DNA of 44,573 bases from the NCBI GenBank assembly GCA_019637115.1, contig JAHBWH010000057.1:1-44573 (forward strand), read 5' to 3'. Within the stretch, counting starts at the first letter, position 1. Each line of letters starts with the position of its first letter. Under the pieces are notes generated by a model. The model did no database searches. It saw nothing but the letters and a program-made list of their open reading frames with translations, and had not been told where the DNA came from. The DNA comes from Myxococcales bacterium. Its GTDB lineage: Bacteria > Myxococcota_A > Polyangia > Polyangiales > Houyiibacteriaceae. Both the position numbers and the translations under genes were made by a program. Positions 1-7,193 of this stretch are shown here, piece after piece.

Positions 1-244
1 GCCGCCCGCGGCGCGGGGGCCGAGCCCCGGAGGCCTCGGGGAGTCCGAGCTCCGCCGCATTCACGCGCAGTACGTGGACGCCTCGCGTCGGGCAGGCGCC
101 TCGGACATGTCGTACGAGAAGCTCGCGCAGCGCATCAAGACCATGGAGCCGGAGCTCAAGAAGAAGCACGGCGGCAAGGCGATCGACTTCGAGGTCGTGG
201 TCAAAGACGGCCGCGTCGGCCTCAAGCCCGTGCCGAAGGGTTGA
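1..244 (+). CDS. C-terminal fragment, probable MXAN_5187-type C-terminal domain protein (5' end outside window)
   Basis: The frame is open from base 2 to the TGA at 242-244 and has no start in the window, so this is the last 80 residues of a longer protein. A Pro/Gly/Arg-rich linker leads into a compact basic domain. Visible segments are ELRRIHAQYVDASRRAG, SYEKLAQRIKTMEPELKKKHG and a closing FEVVVKDGRVGLKPVPKG. The pattern of Tyr-Val near the start, a Leu/Lys-rich helix, KKHGGK and then a VVKDG beta hairpin matches what I recall of the MXAN_5187 C-terminal domain found in myxobacteria. The function of that domain is not known to me. The family name is from memory and unverified; that it is coding is well supported by codon pattern and the clean stop. 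Confidence 0.6.
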   Translation, partial: PPAARGPSPGGLGESELRRIHAQYVDASRRAGASDMSYEKLAQRIKTMEPELKKKHGGKAIDFEVVVKDGRVGLKPVPKG

Positions 245-248
245 TTCT

Positions 249-746
249 TCACGCTCCGCGCCCGCGGTCCTGCTCTGCCTCGCGCCGCGCCTCGAGCCTC
301 GCAGCGCGGCGACGCTCGGCCGCGTTCGCGCGCTTTCTTTCGTCGTCGGTCGCGGGCGCGAGCGGCGGCACCGGCATCGGGCGCCCGTCGGCGCCGAGGT
401 TCACGAAGGTGAGGTAGGCGTCGGCGCAGAGCACGCGGCGGCCGGTCTCGGGGTCTTCTTTCTCGACCACGCACTCCACCTCGAGGCTCGTCCGGAAGGC
501 GGCGTTCACCCACGAGCGCAGGATGACGACGTCGCCGACGCGCAAGGGCGCGACGAAGTCCAGCGCGTCGACCGAGGCGGTGACCGCGACCCGTCCGCAA
601 TGCCGCTGAGCGCTGACGGCGGCGCAGACGTCGATCCACGACATCACGGTGCCGCCGAACGCCGTCCCGATCGCGTTGGCGTGCTGTGGGAGCACGATCT
701 CGGTCTTCTCCGTCAGGCTCGCGGGGACGCTCTTGGGCTCGGCCAT
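249..746 (-). CDS. Hotdog-fold acyl-CoA thioesterase
   Basis: This 165-residue single-domain hotdog protein should hydrolyse acyl-CoA to free acid and CoA in the cytoplasm. The helix-leading motif ANAIGTAFGGTVMSWID (about residues 23-39) is the signature of the YciA/ACOT-type acyl-CoA hydrolases, with the Gly-Gly turn and the catalytic-region Asp of WID. The following strands, FVAPLRVGDVVILRSW and TSLEVECVVEKEDPETG, are the usual hotdog core. The tail beyond about residue 135 is Arg/Ala-rich, as often seen in bacterial members. The frame stays open about 32 codons further upstream, but ATG at 746 is chosen because homology starts just after it and a TACGGT hexamer lies exactly 6 nt upstream. 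It is divergent from the S9 peptidase gene. Chain-length preference cannot be told from sequence. Confidence 0.9.
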   Translation of the reverse strand: MAEPKSVPASLTEKTEIVLPQHANAIGTAFGGTVMSWIDVCAAVSAQRHCGRVAVTASVDALDFVAPLRVGDVVILRSWVNAAFRTSLEVECVVEKEDPETGRRVLCADAYLTFVNLGADGRPMPVPPLAPATDDERKRANAAERRRAARLEARREAEQDRGRGA

Positions 747-752
747 GCCGCG

Positions 753-758
753 ACCGTA
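753..758 (-). promoter_or_regulatory. Putative -10 box of a leaderless promoter for the thioesterase gene
   Basis: TACGGT on the minus strand ends 6 nt before ATG 746. TTGCGT about 15 nt further upstream could be a -35. There is no Shine-Dalgarno sequence in the 6-nt gap. The same geometry recurs before several genes in this window. Confidence 0.5.
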
Positions 759-965
759 GCAGACCCGACCCGGACGCAACCCGGAGGGCGCCTTCTCGCG
801 CGCCGGGACCGGGACGGGGGCCGGGAACAACGGAGCCCGCACCGAGCCGCGGCGAGGCCCGTGTCGTACCCGTGGGTGATGGCGCGCGGCCAGCGCAGGG
901 TGCGGGCGTGGGCCTTCGGCGCGTCCCCAAACATCGAAGGCCTCGGACGCATCTCCGGGTACGGG

Positions 966-971
966 TATCCT
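966..971 (+). promoter_or_regulatory. Putative -10 box for the S9 peptidase gene
   Basis: TATCCT lies 8 nt before ATG 980 with no purine-rich ribosome binding site between. A transcript starting 6-7 nt downstream of this box would have essentially no leader. Confidence 0.45.
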
Positions 972-979
972 CCGCCGCG

Positions 980-2986
980 ATGCTGAACGTCCAAGCCCTC
1001 GTCGCCCTCGGGCGCCTCGCCGATCTCTGCCCGAGCCCCTGCGGCGGCTGGCTCGCGGCGTCGGTCGCTCGCCTCGAAGACGAAGGCTCCCGCTACGTAC
1101 ACGACCTCTGGCGCGTCCCGCTCGACGGTGGTGCTGCGATCCAGCTCACACGCGGTCCGTGGAACGATCGCTCGCCGCGCTTTCGAGCCGACGGCGCGCT
1201 CCTCTTCCTCTCGAACCGCCCGGTCGGCAAGGGCCCCGACAAGGGCGAGGATCAACGCAGCCAGATCTGGCTCCTGCCCGAGCGCGGCGAGCCGCGACGA
1301 CTGACCGACGAGCCGCTCGGCGTCCTCGACTACGCGGTGTCGGAGGCCGGCGTCATCGCGCGCGCCCCGGTGTGGCCGGGCGTCGTCCACGAGAAGCAGC
1401 GCGAGCACGCGCGCGACGTCGCCGAGAAGGGGCCGAGCGGGCTCCGCTACACGACGATGACGGTGCGGCACTGGGACGCCTGGCTCTCCCCCGCCGCGCC
1501 GCACTTCATCTCCTATGACCTCGAGGGCGGCGGGCGTCGCGACCTCACGCCGACGGCGGATCGGGAACACCGCGACGTCGACTGGGATCTCTCGCGGGAC
1601 GGCCGCACGCTCGTCAGCGGCGCGGCGTTCGTCGACGAGGACCGCATCCACTCCGTCCGCCTCGTCGCGATCGACGTCCCGAGCGGCCACGCGCGCCCGC
1701 TCGGCCCGACGGGCCGCGTTCGACACCAGGGGTTGCGCCTCGACGACGCGGGCAAGCGGGTCGCGACGCAGCGGGAGCAGCGCGCCCCCGACACGCTCGG
1801 CGCGCGCTCGCTCGTCGTGCTCGACCTCGAGTCCGGCGCGGAGGAGACGTGGGATCCGAGCTGGGATCGCTGGCCCGTGCCCGCCGCGTGGATCGACGCG
1901 GACACGCTGCTGTGCAGCGTCGACGAGCAGGGCCGCACGGACCTTGCGCTCGTCGGCGCGCACGAGCACGAGGCGCTCACCGACGCCCACACCTACGCGA
2001 GCGCGCAGCTCGTGCGCGGCGGGAGCGCCGCAGGCGCGGTCGTCGCGATCCGATCGGGCCTTCGGGAGTGCCCGAGGCCGGTGCTCGTCCCCCGTCCCGC
2101 GACGAGCGCGACGACGACCGCGACGGCGACCGCCGCGCCGCGCGCCCTCGCCGACGTCAGCGGCTTCGACCCGGAGCGCCTCGCGTCGGTGGTGAGCGAG
2201 GAGCTCTTCGTGCCGACCGCCGACGGGAAGACGGTCCACACCTACCTGCTCCGCCCGGCCGGCGAGGGTCCCTTCCCGACGGTGCTGTGGATCCATGGGG
2301 GCCCGATCTCGCACTTCGGCGACGTCTGGCATTGGCGCTGGAACCCGCTCGTGCTCCTCGACGCGGGCTTCGCCGTCGCGCTCCCGAACGCGCGCGGGTC
2401 GACGGGCTATGGACACGACTTCGCGGCCGAGGTCTGGGCCGACTGGGGCGGTCGCTGCTTCGACGATTTGATGCGCGTGACCGACGCGCTCGCCGCGCGC
2501 CCCGAGGTCGGCGCCCTGGCGGCGATGGGCGGCTCCTTCGGCGGCTACATGACGGCGTGGATCGGCGGCCAGACGGATCGCTTCGCCGCGCTCGTCACGC
2601 ACGCCGGCCTCTTCGATCTCCGCGCGTTCTACGGGGTGACCGACTACCCCGGGTTCTTCGGGTCGATGATGGGTGCGCGACCTTGGGAGGGCGACCTCGA
2701 CCGCCACTCGCCGCACCGCGGCGTGGAGCGCTGGAGGAGCCCGACCCTCGTCATCCACGGCGAGCGCGACTTCCGCGTGCCGATCGGCGAGGCGCTCGCC
2801 CTCTTCGAGGCGCTGCAGGCGCACGGCGTCGAGAGCGAGCTGCTCGTCTTCCCCGACGAGAACCACTGGATCCTCAAGCCCCGGAACGTCGAGCAATGGT
2901 ACGGCCACGTGCTCGAGTTCTTGGACCGCCACCTCCGGCCCGTGCCTCGGGCGCTGCCCGACGGGGGCCCGCGCCACCCGGCTTGA
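980..2986 (+). CDS. S9 family prolyl oligopeptidase / acylaminoacyl-peptidase-like serine peptidase
   Basis: This 668-residue protein has an N-terminal beta-propeller (about 10-400; WRVPLDGG, QLT and DLTP blade repeats) and a C-terminal alpha/beta-hydrolase domain (about 420-655). The catalytic triad is readable: Ser519 in GGSFGGYMT, Asp597 in HGERDFRVP and His629 in ENHWILKP. The oxyanion-hole segment IHGGP is also present. Family members cleave short peptides or remove N-acylated residues; the propeller filters substrates by size. There is no signal peptide, so it is probably cytoplasmic. ATG 980 is chosen because the propeller begins at once and a TATCCT box lies 8 nt upstream; the open frame extending to 686 lacks homology and overlaps the thioesterase gene. 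An Ala/Thr-rich linker (about 372-388) separates the domains. The rhomboid gene follows after 36 nt. Confidence 0.92.
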   Translation: MLNVQALVALGRLADLCPSPCGGWLAASVARLEDEGSRYVHDLWRVPLDGGAAIQLTRGPWNDRSPRFRADGALLFLSNRPVGKGPDKGEDQRSQIWLLPERGEPRRLTDEPLGVLDYAVSEAGVIARAPVWPGVVHEKQREHARDVAEKGPSGLRYTTMTVRHWDAWLSPAAPHFISYDLEGGGRRDLTPTADREHRDVDWDLSRDGRTLVSGAAFVDEDRIHSVRLVAIDVPSGHARPLGPTGRVRHQGLRLDDAGKRVATQREQRAPDTLGARSLVVLDLESGAEETWDPSWDRWPVPAAWIDADTLLCSVDEQGRTDLALVGAHEHEALTDAHTYASAQLVRGGSAAGAVVAIRSGLRECPRPVLVPRPATSATTTATATAAPRALADVSGFDPERLASVVSEELFVPTADGKTVHTYLLRPAGEGPFPTVLWIHGGPISHFGDVWHWRWNPLVLLDAGFAVALPNARGSTGYGHDFAAEVWADWGGRCFDDLMRVTDALAARPEVGALAAMGGSFGGYMTAWIGGQTDRFAALVTHAGLFDLRAFYGVTDYPGFFGSMMGARPWEGDLDRHSPHRGVERWRSPTLVIHGERDFRVPIGEALALFEALQAHGVESELLVFPDENHWILKPRNVEQWYGHVLEFLDRHLRPVPRALPDGGPRHPA

Positions 2987-3010
2987 ACCTCCGGGCAGGG
3001 ATACTAGGGT
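2983..3010 (+). promoter_or_regulatory. Putative sigma-70-type promoter for the rhomboid gene
   Basis: TTGAAC (2983-2988, overlapping the S9 stop codon) and TAGGGT (3005-3010) are separated by 16 nt; ATG 3023 follows 12 nt later. The whole stretch 2978-3020 closely resembles the promoter-like stretch at 44080-44122. Confidence 0.5.
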
Positions 3011-3022
3011 GCCGCCACTCGC

Positions 3023-3907
3023 ATGAGGATGCTGCACATCTTCGCGGAGGAGCCGCCGGCCACGGCGCTCGCGGACGCGCTCTACGTCGACGGGGTCGGT
3101 GCGTCCGTCCGCGAGACGCGTGACGGAGAGTTCGCGCTCTGGGTGCACGAAGAAGACGAGATGGAGCGGGCGCAGGCGCTGCTCGCGCGCTTCCTCGCGA
3201 GCCCCGACGACCCGATCTTCACCGAGCGCCAGCGCGCCGCGAGGGCCCAGCGGAAAGCCGAAGAGGCCCGCGAGAAGCAGATCCAGAAGCGGGTCGAGCG
3301 CGTACGCACGCAGCTCGAGCGCGCCGACGGCCCGCCGCTGATGACGTACGCGATGATCGCGATCGCGGTGGGCTTCTACCTGCTCGCCGAGGTGCGCCCC
3401 GAGATCGCGCGGGAGCTCGTGCCTCGGGGCAGCGGTCGGACGATGACCGAGGCCGTCCTGAACGGGCTCACGAGCCGTCCGTGGACCTTCCTCACACCGG
3501 TCTTCGTCCACGGCGGGTTGCTCCACCTCATCTTCAACGTCTTGTGGGTCCGGCAGCTCGGCATGCTCGTGGAGCGCGCGCACTCCCCGTGGCGCCTGCT
3601 GCTCATGACCGCCGTCTTCGGCATCTCGGGCGTCGTGCTCGAGCTCTTCTGGTCGGGCTCGCTCGCGGTGGGCCTCTCGGGCGTGGTCTACGGCCTGCTC
3701 GGCTACCTCTACTTCCGGGGCAAGTTCGACCCGCGCTTCCCCTTCGTCATCCCACGCACGACGATGCTCTGGATGATGGCCTGGTTTGCGCTCTGCTTCT
3801 TCCCTGGCTTCCCCGTCGCCAACGGCGCGCACACCGCGGGCCTCGTGCTCGGCTCAGCTTGGGGTTACCTCGCCTCGGGCGACCTCGGCCGCCGCGCGAA
3901 GCGGTGA
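3023..3907 (+). CDS. Rhomboid family intramembrane serine protease
   Basis: This 294-residue protein carries an N-terminal soluble domain (1-70) and a charged helix (about 72-98), like the cytosolic extension of GlpG. Next comes a membrane core: a helix at 108-120, the loop-1/TM2 signature HGGLLHLIFNVLWVRQLG, then further helices. The catalytic dyad is Ser219 in VGLSGVVYG (GxSG) and His270 in NGAHTAGLVLG. The HGGLLHLIFN stretch supplies the oxyanion-stabilising His and Asn. It should cleave transmembrane substrates within the bilayer; substrates cannot be predicted. It lies 36 nt downstream of the S9 peptidase with its own promoter-like sequence and ends 4 nt before the next gene, so it probably heads a small operon with 3912-5251. 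A second ATG at 3029 is possible. Confidence 0.93.
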   Translation: MRMLHIFAEEPPATALADALYVDGVGASVRETRDGEFALWVHEEDEMERAQALLARFLASPDDPIFTERQRAARAQRKAEEAREKQIQKRVERVRTQLERADGPPLMTYAMIAIAVGFYLLAEVRPEIARELVPRGSGRTMTEAVLNGLTSRPWTFLTPVFVHGGLLHLIFNVLWVRQLGMLVERAHSPWRLLLMTAVFGISGVVLELFWSGSLAVGLSGVVYGLLGYLYFRGKFDPRFPFVIPRTTMLWMMAWFALCFFPGFPVANGAHTAGLVLGSAWGYLASGDLGRRAKR

Positions 3908-3911
3908 CGCG

Positions 3912-4355
3912 ATGAGCGCGGCCCAGCGCGCGTTCGTGTACGCCTTCTCGCTCCTCGTGCTCGGGGCGATGCTCTCGCCGCTCGCGCGCCACCCCGACGA
4001 AGACTCCTTCCCGCTCAGTACCTACCCGATGTTCTCGCGCGAGCGGCCTCGCGAGATGACGATGACCCACGCGGTCGGCGTCGACGCGGAGGGACGCACC
4101 GAGCCGCTCTCGCCGCGCCTCAGCTCTGGCAACCGCGAGGTGCTCCAGTCGATGGTCGTCCTGCAGCAGGCCGTGCACGGCGGGCGCGCCCAGGCGCAAT
4201 GCGAAGCGATCGCGGCGCGCGTCGCCGAGGCGCGCCCGCACCTCGCGCAGGTCGTGATCGAGACGATCACCTTCGACGCCGTCGCCTACTTCGAAGAAGA
4301 CCGTCGCGAGCCCGACGTCCGTGACGTCCACGCGCGCTGCGAGGTGCCCCGATGA
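3912..4355 (+). CDS. Single-pass membrane-anchored protein of unknown function, partner of the HTTM gene
   Basis: The 147-residue product has one N-terminal hydrophobic segment (about 8-26, FVYAFSLLVLGAMLSPLA) followed by a soluble domain. A PLSTYPMFSRERP stretch just after the membrane segment looks like a conserved core. The rest is mixed alpha/beta with no catalytic motif I recognise. The start is ATG 3912, four nt after the rhomboid stop; the stop overlaps the next gene's ATG by 4 nt, so the two are almost certainly co-translated. The overlap with an HTTM-domain gene suggests the two products act together in the inner membrane. I cannot assign a function. Confidence 0.8.
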   Translation: MSAAQRAFVYAFSLLVLGAMLSPLARHPDEDSFPLSTYPMFSRERPREMTMTHAVGVDAEGRTEPLSPRLSSGNREVLQSMVVLQQAVHGGRAQAQCEAIAARVAEARPHLAQVVIETITFDAVAYFEEDRREPDVRDVHARCEVPR

Positions 4356-5251
4356 GCGCGCTCGACGCCTTCTGGATGCCGAGCACGCCCGCGCGCCGGC
4401 TCGCGACCCTGCGCGTGCTCGTGGGCGGCTACGGGCTCGTCTACGTGCTCGTGCGCCTACCGCACCTGCTCAGCTACGCGCTCGACGACGTCGCCCGCTT
4501 CGTCCCGGTCGGGCCCGTGACGCTCGCGCCCGCGCCGACCCTGCCCTGGCTCTACCAGCTCCTCGTCGCGCTCGTCGTCGTCACGAGCGCGACGTTCTTC
4601 CTCGGCGTGAGGCATCGATGGCTCGCGCCCGCGCACGCGCTCCTGCTCACCTGGGTGCTCAGCTACACGAACAGCTGGGGCAAGATCCTCCACACCGACA
4701 ACCTCTTCTTGGCGCACGTCGTCGTCCTCGCCTTCGCGCCGGCCGCCGACACGCTCTCCCTCGACGCGCGGGGCCGCGCGGAGCCTCCGGACTCGCCGCG
4801 CTACGGCTGGGCGCCGCGGCTCATGGTCGCGGTCGCGGCGTCGGCCTACCTGCTCGCGGGCGTCGCGAAGCTGCGCGGGAGCGGCGCGCACTTCGTCGGC
4901 GGCGAGACGCTTCGCAACTTCATCGCCTTCGACAACGCGCGCAAGATCGAGCTCGGCGACCTCTACTCGCCGCTCGGCGCGGCGCTCGTGCCCTACCCCT
5001 CGCTCTTCGTGGGGCTCGCATGGTTCAGCCTCGCGCTCGAGCTCGGCGCGCCGCTCGCGCTCCACCCCCGCGTCGGCCGCCCTTGGGCGCTGGGCATGTG
5101 GGGCTTCCACCTCGGCGTGCTGGCGCTGATGGCGATCGGCTTCGTGTACCCGCTGAGCTTCATCGCCTTCGCGCCGCTCTTCGACGTCGAGAAGCTCTGG
5201 ACCCGCCGCCCGCTCCGCGGGCTCGCGAGGCGTCTGGGCGTCGGAGACTGA
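4352..5251 (+). CDS. HTTM-domain (vitamin K-dependent gamma-carboxylase-like) multi-pass membrane protein
   Basis: This 299-residue polytopic protein has several hydrophobic helices (about 17-36, 62-82, 92-104, 119-130, 157-172, 211-232 and 250-275). Landmarks are the N-terminal LATLRVLVGGYGLVYVL, the YTNSWGKILHTDNLFLAH stretch, and AYLLAGVAKLRGSG followed by a conserved Phe/Gly loop. This combination is typical of the HTTM domain named after horizontally transferred transmembrane proteins related to vitamin K-dependent gamma-carboxylase. Bacterial members have no settled activity. The gene overlaps the preceding 147-residue gene by ATGA. It ends at 5251, and no gene is seen between there and 5482. 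Confidence 0.8.
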   Translation: MSALDAFWMPSTPARRLATLRVLVGGYGLVYVLVRLPHLLSYALDDVARFVPVGPVTLAPAPTLPWLYQLLVALVVVTSATFFLGVRHRWLAPAHALLLTWVLSYTNSWGKILHTDNLFLAHVVVLAFAPAADTLSLDARGRAEPPDSPRYGWAPRLMVAVAASAYLLAGVAKLRGSGAHFVGGETLRNFIAFDNARKIELGDLYSPLGAALVPYPSLFVGLAWFSLALELGAPLALHPRVGRPWALGMWGFHLGVLALMAIGFVYPLSFIAFAPLFDVEKLWTRRPLRGLARRLGVGD

Positions 5252-5481
5252 CGCTTCGCGCTCCCAGTGGACGGAGCGGCGGTGGATGGCCTGGTGCCTG
5301 CCGGCCTCGACGGGAGGGAGATGGCGCCACCCCCTCGTCCCCCCGCTTCCGCGTCGTCCCCCTCCCCCCTCGCCGCGCCCCGCCGCTGGCGCTACTCTTC
5401 CTCCCAAGGGATCGGCCGCTCGGGGGTCTCTCCTCCGACCGCGCGCGGGTAGACGCCCGCAGGAGGCAACGTGGAGGGGTC

Positions 5482-6096
5482 ATGCGGGAGCTGATGGTGT
5501 GGGTGGCGCTCTTCCTTCTCCTCGAGGGAGTCCACGCCGTCCCCATCGACGCGGCGTCCGGCGGCGACGCGCGCCTCGTGGGCGACGACCCGAACGCCTA
5601 CGCCTCGACGCTCAACGCCGAGCTCACCTTCGAGAACCCCCGCTCCCCGTCTGGGTGGGGCAGCCTCGACCTCTCGGCCTCGCCGCAGCGCGACGAGGTC
5701 CGCGTGGACGTCGTGCTCGGGACCCCGACGGTGGCGCGACGCTTCACCTGCGGGACCCTCGCGGTGGTCATCGACGGCGCGGGCGAGTCGGTGAGCGCCT
5801 CCGAGGTGGGGACGCCCATGAGCGGCGGCCACTTCGACGCCGTCACCGCGCGGCTGACCATCGACCACGTCCGCCGGATGGTGTCCGCCCGCGACGTCGC
5901 GCTCGAGGTCTGCGGCGAGCGCTTCGACCTCCGCGCGACCGACCGGACACGCCTCGAAGACTTCGTGCGTCGCTTCGACGACCTCGCGACCAACGACGGC
6001 CCCTCCCTCCCCTTCCCGCCCCCCGAGCTCGGCCCCGAGCACGAGTGGCCGATCCACGATCCGGCCTTCTTCGGCGGCCCGCCGACGCCGAGCTGA
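5482..6096 (+). CDS. Secreted protein of unknown function
   Basis: The product is 204 residues. The start is the ATG at 5482, supported by GGAGGGG about 5 nt upstream. An N-terminal hydrophobic segment (about 5-20, VWVALFLLLEGVHA) ending in Val-His-Ala reads as a cleavable signal peptide. The mature part alternates short beta strands (LTFENPRSP, SLDLSASPQ, VRVDVVLGTP) and contains two Cys (in FTCGTLA and LEVCGERF) that could pair once exported. A Pro-rich C-terminus follows. I recognise no family. The frame is open further upstream, but that extension has no signal peptide and no ribosome binding site. Confidence 0.75.
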   Translation: MRELMVWVALFLLLEGVHAVPIDAASGGDARLVGDDPNAYASTLNAELTFENPRSPSGWGSLDLSASPQRDEVRVDVVLGTPTVARRFTCGTLAVVIDGAGESVSASEVGTPMSGGHFDAVTARLTIDHVRRMVSARDVALEVCGERFDLRATDRTRLEDFVRRFDDLATNDGPSLPFPPPELGPEHEWPIHDPAFFGGPPTPS

Positions 6097-6140
6097 CGCG
6101 CCCGGCTCGCCTCCGCGGTCCGCCGACGCCACGTGGAGGG

Positions 6141-6246
6141 GCCGCGACGCTCCCTGCGCCGGGCGACCCGAGCTGGCACGTCTCGCCCGATGCGCCGCGA
6201 CGCTCCCTGCGCCGGGCGACCCGAGCTGGCACGTCTCGCCCGATGC
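6141..6246. repeat. 53-bp perfect tandem duplication
   Basis: Two exact copies of a 53-bp unit lie at 6141-6193 and 6194-6246, in the gap between the secreted-protein gene and the Spy-like gene. The copies show no difference, so the duplication is recent. Nothing coding is recognisable in it. Confidence 0.9.
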
Positions 6247-6357
6247 GCGGGATTTCTGCTCGCCCGTCGCTTTTTCTCTCCCGCTTCAGAGGTCCTTCAG
6301 ACCTGCCGCGTTCCAATGCACGAGGCGACGAGAATCCCGCCTCGAAAGGAACCCGCC

Positions 6358-7074
6358 ATGAAGAACCTCCTCCTCGGCACCGCCCTCTCGCTCGCGACCA
6401 CCTTCCCCGTCCTCGCCCAGCCCCGGAACTACAACCCGGACGCTGGCGTCGCTGCCCAGCCCGCCGAGGGCCGCGGGCAGGGCCGTCGCGGCCACGGTCA
6501 CGGTCACGGCCACCGCAACCCCGAGGCCATGCTCGAGCGCATGACCCAGGACCTGCAGCTCCAGCCGAACCAGGTGCAGCAGCTCCGCCGCATCTTCGAC
6601 GAGTCTCAGCGCGAGCGCGCGAACCTGCGCGGTCAGCGGACCCCCGAAGCGCGTCAGGCGCACCGCGCGCTGATGGAGCGGACGAAGTCGCGGGTGGACG
6701 CGGTCCTCACCCCTGCGCAGCGGACCCGCGCGCAGCAGCTCCGCGAGGCGCGCATGTCGGAGCATATGAACCGACGCCTCGAGCGCATGCAGGAGCAGCT
6801 CTCGCTCCAGCCGGCGCAGGTGCAGCGCATCCGGCAGATCCTCACGCAGGCCCAGGCCGAGCGGAGGAACCTAGGCCACGGCCCCGAGCACCGCGACGCG
6901 CATCGCGCGCTGCACGAGCGCACCAAGACGCAGATCGACGGCGTCCTCGACGCCAACCAGCGCGCCCGCTTCGAGCAGATGCGCGAGCGGCGCGGTGAGC
7001 GCGGCCACCGAGGGCCTCGTGGGCCCAGAGGTGAGCGCGGCGAGCGCGGTGCGCGCGGTCCGCGGACCTTCTGA
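6358..7074 (+). CDS. Periplasmic Spy/CpxP-like LTXXQ protein with tandem repeats
   Basis: The product is 238 residues. The signal peptide MKNLLLGTALSLATTFPVLA precedes a likely cleavage before Gln-Pro. A His-rich patch (HGHGHGH, about 48-55) could bind metal. Two tandem Spy-like helical units follow: the first from about 62 (LQLQPNQVQQLRRIFD) to LTPAQ at 117-121, the second from about 148 (LSLQPAQVQRIRQIL) to LDANQ at 197-201. The last 28 residues are an Arg/Gly-rich tail (RGPRGPRGERGERGARG). Spy/CpxP/CnrX relatives act as periplasmic chaperones or metal sensors. Most have one such unit, so the duplication and RG tail are unusual. ATG 6358 is preceded by AAAGGAAC, a reasonable ribosome binding site. 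Confidence 0.8.
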   Translation: MKNLLLGTALSLATTFPVLAQPRNYNPDAGVAAQPAEGRGQGRRGHGHGHGHRNPEAMLERMTQDLQLQPNQVQQLRRIFDESQRERANLRGQRTPEARQAHRALMERTKSRVDAVLTPAQRTRAQQLREARMSEHMNRRLERMQEQLSLQPAQVQRIRQILTQAQAERRNLGHGPEHRDAHRALHERTKTQIDGVLDANQRARFEQMRERRGERGHRGPRGPRGERGERGARGPRTF

Positions 7075-7095
7075 CCGCCCTCGACCCCCAACGAT

Positions 7096-7128
7096 GACGA
7101 AGCCCGTCGCGCCGCGGCGGGCTTCGTC
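7096..7128. terminator. Strong hairpin, probable terminator after the Spy-like gene
   Basis: An 11-bp perfect stem (GACGAAGCCCG at 7096-7106 with its complement at 7118-7128) encloses an 11-nt GC-rich loop, 21 nt after the stop. There is no U-tract, as is common in very GC-rich genomes. Confidence 0.6.
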
Positions 7129-7181
7129 GCGTCACGAAGCCAGTGCAAGGGCCGCGTGCATGGGCATCGGCGCCTTTCTGT

Positions 7182-7187
7182 TACGCT
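7182..7187 (+). promoter_or_regulatory. Putative -10 box of a leaderless promoter
   Basis: TACGCT sits exactly 6 nt before the GTG start at 7194. The gap contains no ribosome binding site. The identical hexamer and spacing precede cysK. Confidence 0.55.
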
Positions 7188-7193
7188 GCCGAC

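Noticed and set aside
713-3832. Very long open frame on the minus strand opposite the S9 and rhomboid genes
   Set aside because: It is Arg/Glu/Asp/Ala-rich with no domain, as expected from reading the third-position-GC complement of real genes; the plus-strand genes show catalytic triads.
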